Assembly: GCF_900130125.1 (NCBI RefSeq)
Contig: NZ_FQXY01000008.1
Coordinates: 124,001 to 188,000 of the forward strand
Reading direction: 5' to 3'
Source: Bacteroides congonensis
GTDB lineage: Bacteria; Bacteroidota; Bacteroidia; Bacteroidales; Bacteroidaceae
Length of the DNA stretch: 64,000 nucleotides
Numbering within the stretch: position 1 is the stretch's first letter; each line of letters opens with the position of its first letter. Shown in pieces: positions 60,589-64,000 of this stretch. A program made the position numbers and the translations under genes. The notes beneath the pieces are model-generated. The model saw nothing but the letters and a program-made list of their open reading frames with translations. It did no database searches and was not told where the DNA came from.

Positions 60589-63048
60589 TTAAATAAACAG
60601 ATTAACGTTGGCATTATCCGCTCGTTCCATATACGTTGCCACACCGCCGATGGTCACCTCGTCCAGGAGTTCTTCTTGTTTTACTCCCATCACGTCCATT
60701 GACATCTGGCAAGCAATAAATTCGACTCCGTTTTCCAAGGCTTGCTGGCGCAGTGATTCAAGTGAGTCGATTCCCTTCTCCTTCATGATATACCGCATCA
60801 TTTTCCCACCTATTCCGCCCATGCTCATCTTCGAAAGTTTTAGTTTCTTTGAGCTTGACGGCAGCATCATACCAAACATTTTTCCAAAAATATCTTTTTC
60901 CACTTTCGGCTTGTGCAACTTCTTGATAACGTTCAATCCCCAAAAGGTAAAGAAGATTGTAACTTTCTGTCCGGTGGCTGCCGCGCCGTTAGCGAGTACA
61001 AAGGTAGCTAAAGCTTTGTCCAAATCATCACTGAACATGATAAAAGTTTTTCCTTTGCCCTCACAAGAAGTAACAATATTGCATGATTTTGGTTCTCCTT
61101 TTTCAATAATAACGACAGATTTTCCACCGGATGCCTCTTTAGAAACCAGTTGATTACCAGTCGAACTGCACCATGCGGCGGCGTCGCGCGGGAATCCCGG
61201 GTCGGTTGACGTAATCTCCACCCGTTCGCCCGAAGCCAATCCGTCCATTGTTTTTTTCATTTTCAGAATCGGGCCGGGACATTGCAATCCGCAGGCATCT
61301 ACCCGGATGGTTTTGGCGGCTGCGATGGGAGCGGCAGAAGCAGCCCCCTTTTGCTGTATGGGCATTTCCTCTATTTCGCTTCCATTATCTTCATGTATGA
61401 TAATTGGAGCAGTGGCTGCACGATATGTCTTGAGCCCGCCCGAAAGATTACGGACCTTCTCAAATCCGTGTTGTGTCAAGATGCGGTAAGCAAGGTATCC
61501 CCGCAGTCCGACCGCGCAGAAAGTATAAATCATCCGGTCTTTCGGCAGTTCCGTCAACCGGTCGCGCAGCTCATCCAACGGAATATTCACCGCTCCCGGC
61601 AAAGTACCTAAAGCAAATTCGTCCGGAGTGCGGACATCCAGCAGGAATTTGTTTTCCATTTCAATATCTCGCAGTTCTCTCCAATAGATAGGGTTCGTTT
61701 TACCGATGATAATATCCTCGGCCACATATCCCGCCAGCGCTACCGGGTCTTTGGCGGAAGAGAACGGTGGTGCGTAAGCCTGCTCCACTTTCATCAAGTC
61801 GTAAATCGTTCCCTCGTGCTTGATGACAAGCGCCAGTTCGTCAATCCGCTTGTCAACCCCGTCATAACCGACTATTTGCCCGCCATACAGCCGTCCCGTC
61901 TGTTTGTCGAAAGTGATCTTGATACTCATCGGCATGGCATCCGGATAATATCCGGCGTGGGAAGACGGATGAATGGTAGACGACATATAATCAATCCCTT
62001 CCACCCGCAACCGCTTTCCGGGTAATCCGGTAGAAGCTACCGTCATATCGAAAACCTTGGCGATGGAAGTGCCGATAGAACCTTCATAGGCAATCTTCGC
62101 TCCCAGTATATTATCTGCAGCAATACGTCCCTGACGGTTGGCAGGCCCGGCAAGATAGTTAAGCCAGGGCTTTCCGGTAATCGGATGGCGATATTCAATC
62201 GCGTCGCCGATAGCATAAATAGATTCATCAGACGTCTGCAAATAATCATTAACGGCAATACCGCCGGCCGGGCCGATAGTCAGTCCGGCAGCCCGTGCCA
62301 GGTTCGTTTCCGGACGTACGCCGATAGATAAAATAACAATATCGGCAGCAATGGACTGACCGTTCTTGAAAGTGACCTTCACCCCCTTTCCATCCCGTTC
62401 AAAAGAAGCTACTGCCTGTTCCAGATACAGGTTGACTCCCTTGTCCATCAAATGCTGATGTACCAGTGAAGCCATTGAAAAGTCGATGGGAGCCATCACT
62501 TGGTTACCCATTTCCACAATCGACACCTTCGCCCCCTGTGCGTGTAAATTCTCCGCCATTTCAAGCCCGATAAATCCGGCTCCTACCACTACCGCTTGCC
62601 GCGGAGCATGGCTGTCGATATATGCTTTGATTTTGTCCGTATCCGCAACGTTTCTCAAAGTGAAGATTCCGCTCAGGTCTATTCCCGGCAGGGGCGGGCG
62701 TACAGGGGAAGCACCGGTTGATATTAACAGCTTGTCGTAACTCTCTTCATACGTATCTTCGCTGCTTTGCCGCACCGTGACTGTCTTTCTTTTCCGGTCG
62801 ATAAAAATCACTTCATTCTCCGTGCGGACATCTACGCGGAAGCGTGTAGAAAATGCTTCGGGAGTCTGAACGAACAACTTGTCTCGTTCTTCGATAACTC
62901 CACCTATATAATAAGGCAAGCCGCAATTGGCATACGATATATACTTTCCTTTTTCCAAAAGGATGATTTCCGCTGACTCGTCTACTCGTCTGATTCGGGC
63001 AGCAGTGGTAGCTCCGCCTGCAACGCCTCCGATAATGATTACTTTCAT
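60589..63048 (-). CDS. Four-module protein: CoA-disulfide reductase, rhodanese, TusA and DsrE-like
   Basis: An 819-residue fusion. Residues 1-450 are an FAD/NAD(P)H CoA-disulfide or persulfide reductase with IIIGGVAGGATTAARIRR, active Cys in YANCGLPYYIG and YAIGDAIEY. About 460-550 is a rhodanese (LDVRTPDEFALG; active Cys in TFCAVGLRGY). About 575-645 is a TusA/SirA domain (DACGLQCPGPILKMKK). About 660-819 is a DsrE2-like domain (FIACQMSMDVMGV). All four handle persulfide sulfur, so it likely reduces or relays sulfane sulfur in the cytoplasm. Regulator MarR is downstream. Confidence 0.93.
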   Translation of the reverse strand: MKVIIIGGVAGGATTAARIRRVDESAEIILLEKGKYISYANCGLPYYIGGVIEERDKLFVQTPEAFSTRFRVDVRTENEVIFIDRKRKTVTVRQSSEDTYEESYDKLLISTGASPVRPPLPGIDLSGIFTLRNVADTDKIKAYIDSHAPRQAVVVGAGFIGLEMAENLHAQGAKVSIVEMGNQVMAPIDFSMASLVHQHLMDKGVNLYLEQAVASFERDGKGVKVTFKNGQSIAADIVILSIGVRPETNLARAAGLTIGPAGGIAVNDYLQTSDESIYAIGDAIEYRHPITGKPWLNYLAGPANRQGRIAADNILGAKIAYEGSIGTSIAKVFDMTVASTGLPGKRLRVEGIDYMSSTIHPSSHAGYYPDAMPMSIKITFDKQTGRLYGGQIVGYDGVDKRIDELALVIKHEGTIYDLMKVEQAYAPPFSSAKDPVALAGYVAEDIIIGKTNPIYWRELRDIEMENKFLLDVRTPDEFALGTLPGAVNIPLDELRDRLTELPKDRMIYTFCAVGLRGYLAYRILTQHGFEKVRNLSGGLKTYRAATAPIIIHEDNGSEIEEMPIQQKGAASAAPIAAAKTIRVDACGLQCPGPILKMKKTMDGLASGERVEITSTDPGFPRDAAAWCSSTGNQLVSKEASGGKSVVIIEKGEPKSCNIVTSCEGKGKTFIMFSDDLDKALATFVLANGAAATGQKVTIFFTFWGLNVIKKLHKPKVEKDIFGKMFGMMLPSSSKKLKLSKMSMGGIGGKMMRYIMKEKGIDSLESLRQQALENGVEFIACQMSMDVMGVKQEELLDEVTIGGVATYMERADNANVNLFI

Positions 63049-63068
63049 ATATTTATTAATGTAAATAG

Positions 63069-63081
63069 TTTCCTAAGGAAA
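63069..63081. promoter_or_regulatory. Palindromic operator candidate upstream of the CoA-disulfide reductase fusion
   Basis: TTTCCTAAGGAAA is a perfect 6-1-6 palindrome, 21 bp before the start codon, just downstream of a -7-like TACTGTTTG on the minus strand. A MarR-type site here would block initiation; binding is inferred. Confidence 0.4.
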
Positions 63082-63127
63082 TAACAAACAGTATAAGTGA
63101 AATGTTCATGGATTCATTGAAAAAACT

Positions 63128-63135
63128 TATATTTG
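63128..63135 (+). promoter_or_regulatory. -7 box of the sigma-54 activator gene
   Basis: TATATTTG matches TAnnTTTG, 45 bp upstream of the start at 63180. Confidence 0.6.
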
Positions 63136-63179
63136 CACACCCTGTTTTTCATTCTTCTATTTAATATAGGCAAAATTGT

Positions 63180-64000
63180 ATGAGTAAAATTCTTATTATT
63201 GACGATGAAGTCCAGATTCGCAGCCTTTTGGCTCGTATGTTGGGGCTCGAGGGGTATGAAGTATGTCAGGCAGGTGATTGTAAAACTGCTCTCAAACAAC
63301 TGGAAGTCCAGTCGCCCGACGTGGCTTTATGCGATGTTTTTCTTCCCGACGGAAACGGCGTTGATCTGGTATTGACTATCAAAAAAACAGCTCCCGACGT
63401 TGAAGTGATTCTTCTCACCGCCCACGGTAATATCCCCGACGGCGTGCAGGCAATCAAAAACGGCGCGTTTGATTATATAACGAAAGGAGATGATAACAAT
63501 AAGATTATCCCCTTGATAAGCCGTGCCGTAGAAAAGGCGAAAATGAATGTCCGCCTGAAGAAACTGGAGAAGAAAGTCGGTCGGATGTATTCGTTTGATT
63601 CTATCCTGGGTGAATCGAAAGCCTTGAAAGAAGCAGTCCTGTTGGCACAAAAGGTATCTGTGACGGATGTTCCCGTATTGTTGACCGGCGAAACCGGAAC
63701 GGGAAAAGAAGTCTTTGCACAGGCCATACATTATAACAGCAGACGAAGCAAACAGAATTTTGTGGCAGTCAACTGTTCCTCTTTCAGTAAGGAATTGTTG
63801 GAAAGCGAAATGTTCGGACACAGAGCCGGCTCGTTCACCGGCGCATTGAAAGATAAGAAAGGGCTTTTTGAGGAAGCCGACAACGGTACTATCTTCCTCG
63901 ACGAAATCGGTGAAATGGCTTTTGAACTGCAAGCCAAATTACTGCGTATCCTTGAAACAGGCGAATATATAAAGATAGGCGACACAAAACCGACACGGGT
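63180..64000 (+). CDS. Sigma-54-dependent response regulator (NtrC type), cut by the right edge
   Basis: The first 273 codons of an activator that continues past the window. A receiver domain (residues 1-120) has ILIIDDE, the phospho-acceptor Asp in LCDVFLPDGNG (about 52), the switch LLTAHG and DYITKGD (Lys). From about 145 an AAA+ domain follows: Walker A GETGTGKEVFAQ, the sigma-54 contact loop as GSFTGAL (usual form GAFTGA), and Walker B IFLDEIGEM. The DNA-binding domain is beyond base 64000. No partner kinase is visible; it is divergent from the persulfide fusion gene. Confidence 0.93.
   Translation, partial: MSKILIIDDEVQIRSLLARMLGLEGYEVCQAGDCKTALKQLEVQSPDVALCDVFLPDGNGVDLVLTIKKTAPDVEVILLTAHGNIPDGVQAIKNGAFDYITKGDDNNKIIPLISRAVEKAKMNVRLKKLEKKVGRMYSFDSILGESKALKEAVLLAQKVSVTDVPVLLTGETGTGKEVFAQAIHYNSRRSKQNFVAVNCSSFSKELLESEMFGHRAGSFTGALKDKKGLFEEADNGTIFLDEIGEMAFELQAKLLRILETGEYIKIGDTKPTR

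Noticed and set aside
63327..63932. 201-codon minus-strand ORF
   Set aside because: It is antisense to the sigma-54 activator, whose receiver and AAA+ motifs are unmistakable.

Overview
The window is chromosomal DNA of a gut Bacteroides. The evidence is the gene content (ispG of the long Bacteroidetes form, paired TonB receptor and DUF4249 genes, DUF4476, DUF4136 and DUF6078 families, an msrAB fusion), the recurring promoter box TAnnTTTG, the lack of clear Shine-Dalgarno sites and AT-rich spacers. Species is not claimed. Most of the window is housekeeping DNA. No tRNA, rRNA, CRISPR array, prophage or intact insertion sequence was seen.

Left part (1-16,600). Two tandem AAA-ATPase/PD-(D/E)XK paralogues flank an inverted-repeat element with a 22-bp palindromic array at its centre. 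Next come ptb-buk (acyl-phosphate/ATP generation), an ldcA-like/M28 peptidase/sufE operon, and a leftward Ca2+-ATPase/HAD/ribF run followed by a 29-residue membrane ORF and a CPBP protease. An orphan PAS histidine kinase with a cysteine cluster, a rubredoxin and a lipoprotein follow.

Middle (16,600-43,800). A Na/Pi transporter, a TGS-type nucleoside kinase, an esterase/Xaa-Pro peptidase pair and the rpoN-PAP2-like-gcvH-purE-ispG cluster lead to an accessory patch at 28.9-36.4 kb. That patch holds a DUF6078 gene whose 3' end runs into a 153-bp terminal-inverted-repeat element, a structured small RNA candidate on the minus strand, a barrel protein, a decayed copy of part of a metal ATPase, an AAA_14/DUF4143 ATPase, and a metal-ATPase/Fur-type operon with a palindromic operator candidate. 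Then come a TonB receptor/DUF4249 pair, mdh, a CvfB-like protein, DUF4476 with a broken paralogue, and a serine/arginine-rich secreted protein.

Right part (43,800-64,000). A secreted MsrAB has its start codon in a perfect inverted repeat. A complete tripartite efflux operon (ATPase, two permeases, adaptor, TolC), a ROK glucokinase, L19, a DUF1016 nuclease with in-frame palindromes, a split 5'-nucleotidase and a GH3/beta-lactamase fusion follow. After a barrel/DUF4136 pair comes a four-module sulfur-transfer protein with a MarR regulator. Divergent from it is a sigma-54 activator cut by the right edge.

The parts most worth a second look are the repeat element at 1,685-2,281 and its cousin at 52.1 kb, the small RNA candidate at 30 kb, the cysteine-cluster kinase, the fused persulfide-handling protein with its regulators, and the hairpin over the msrAB start.
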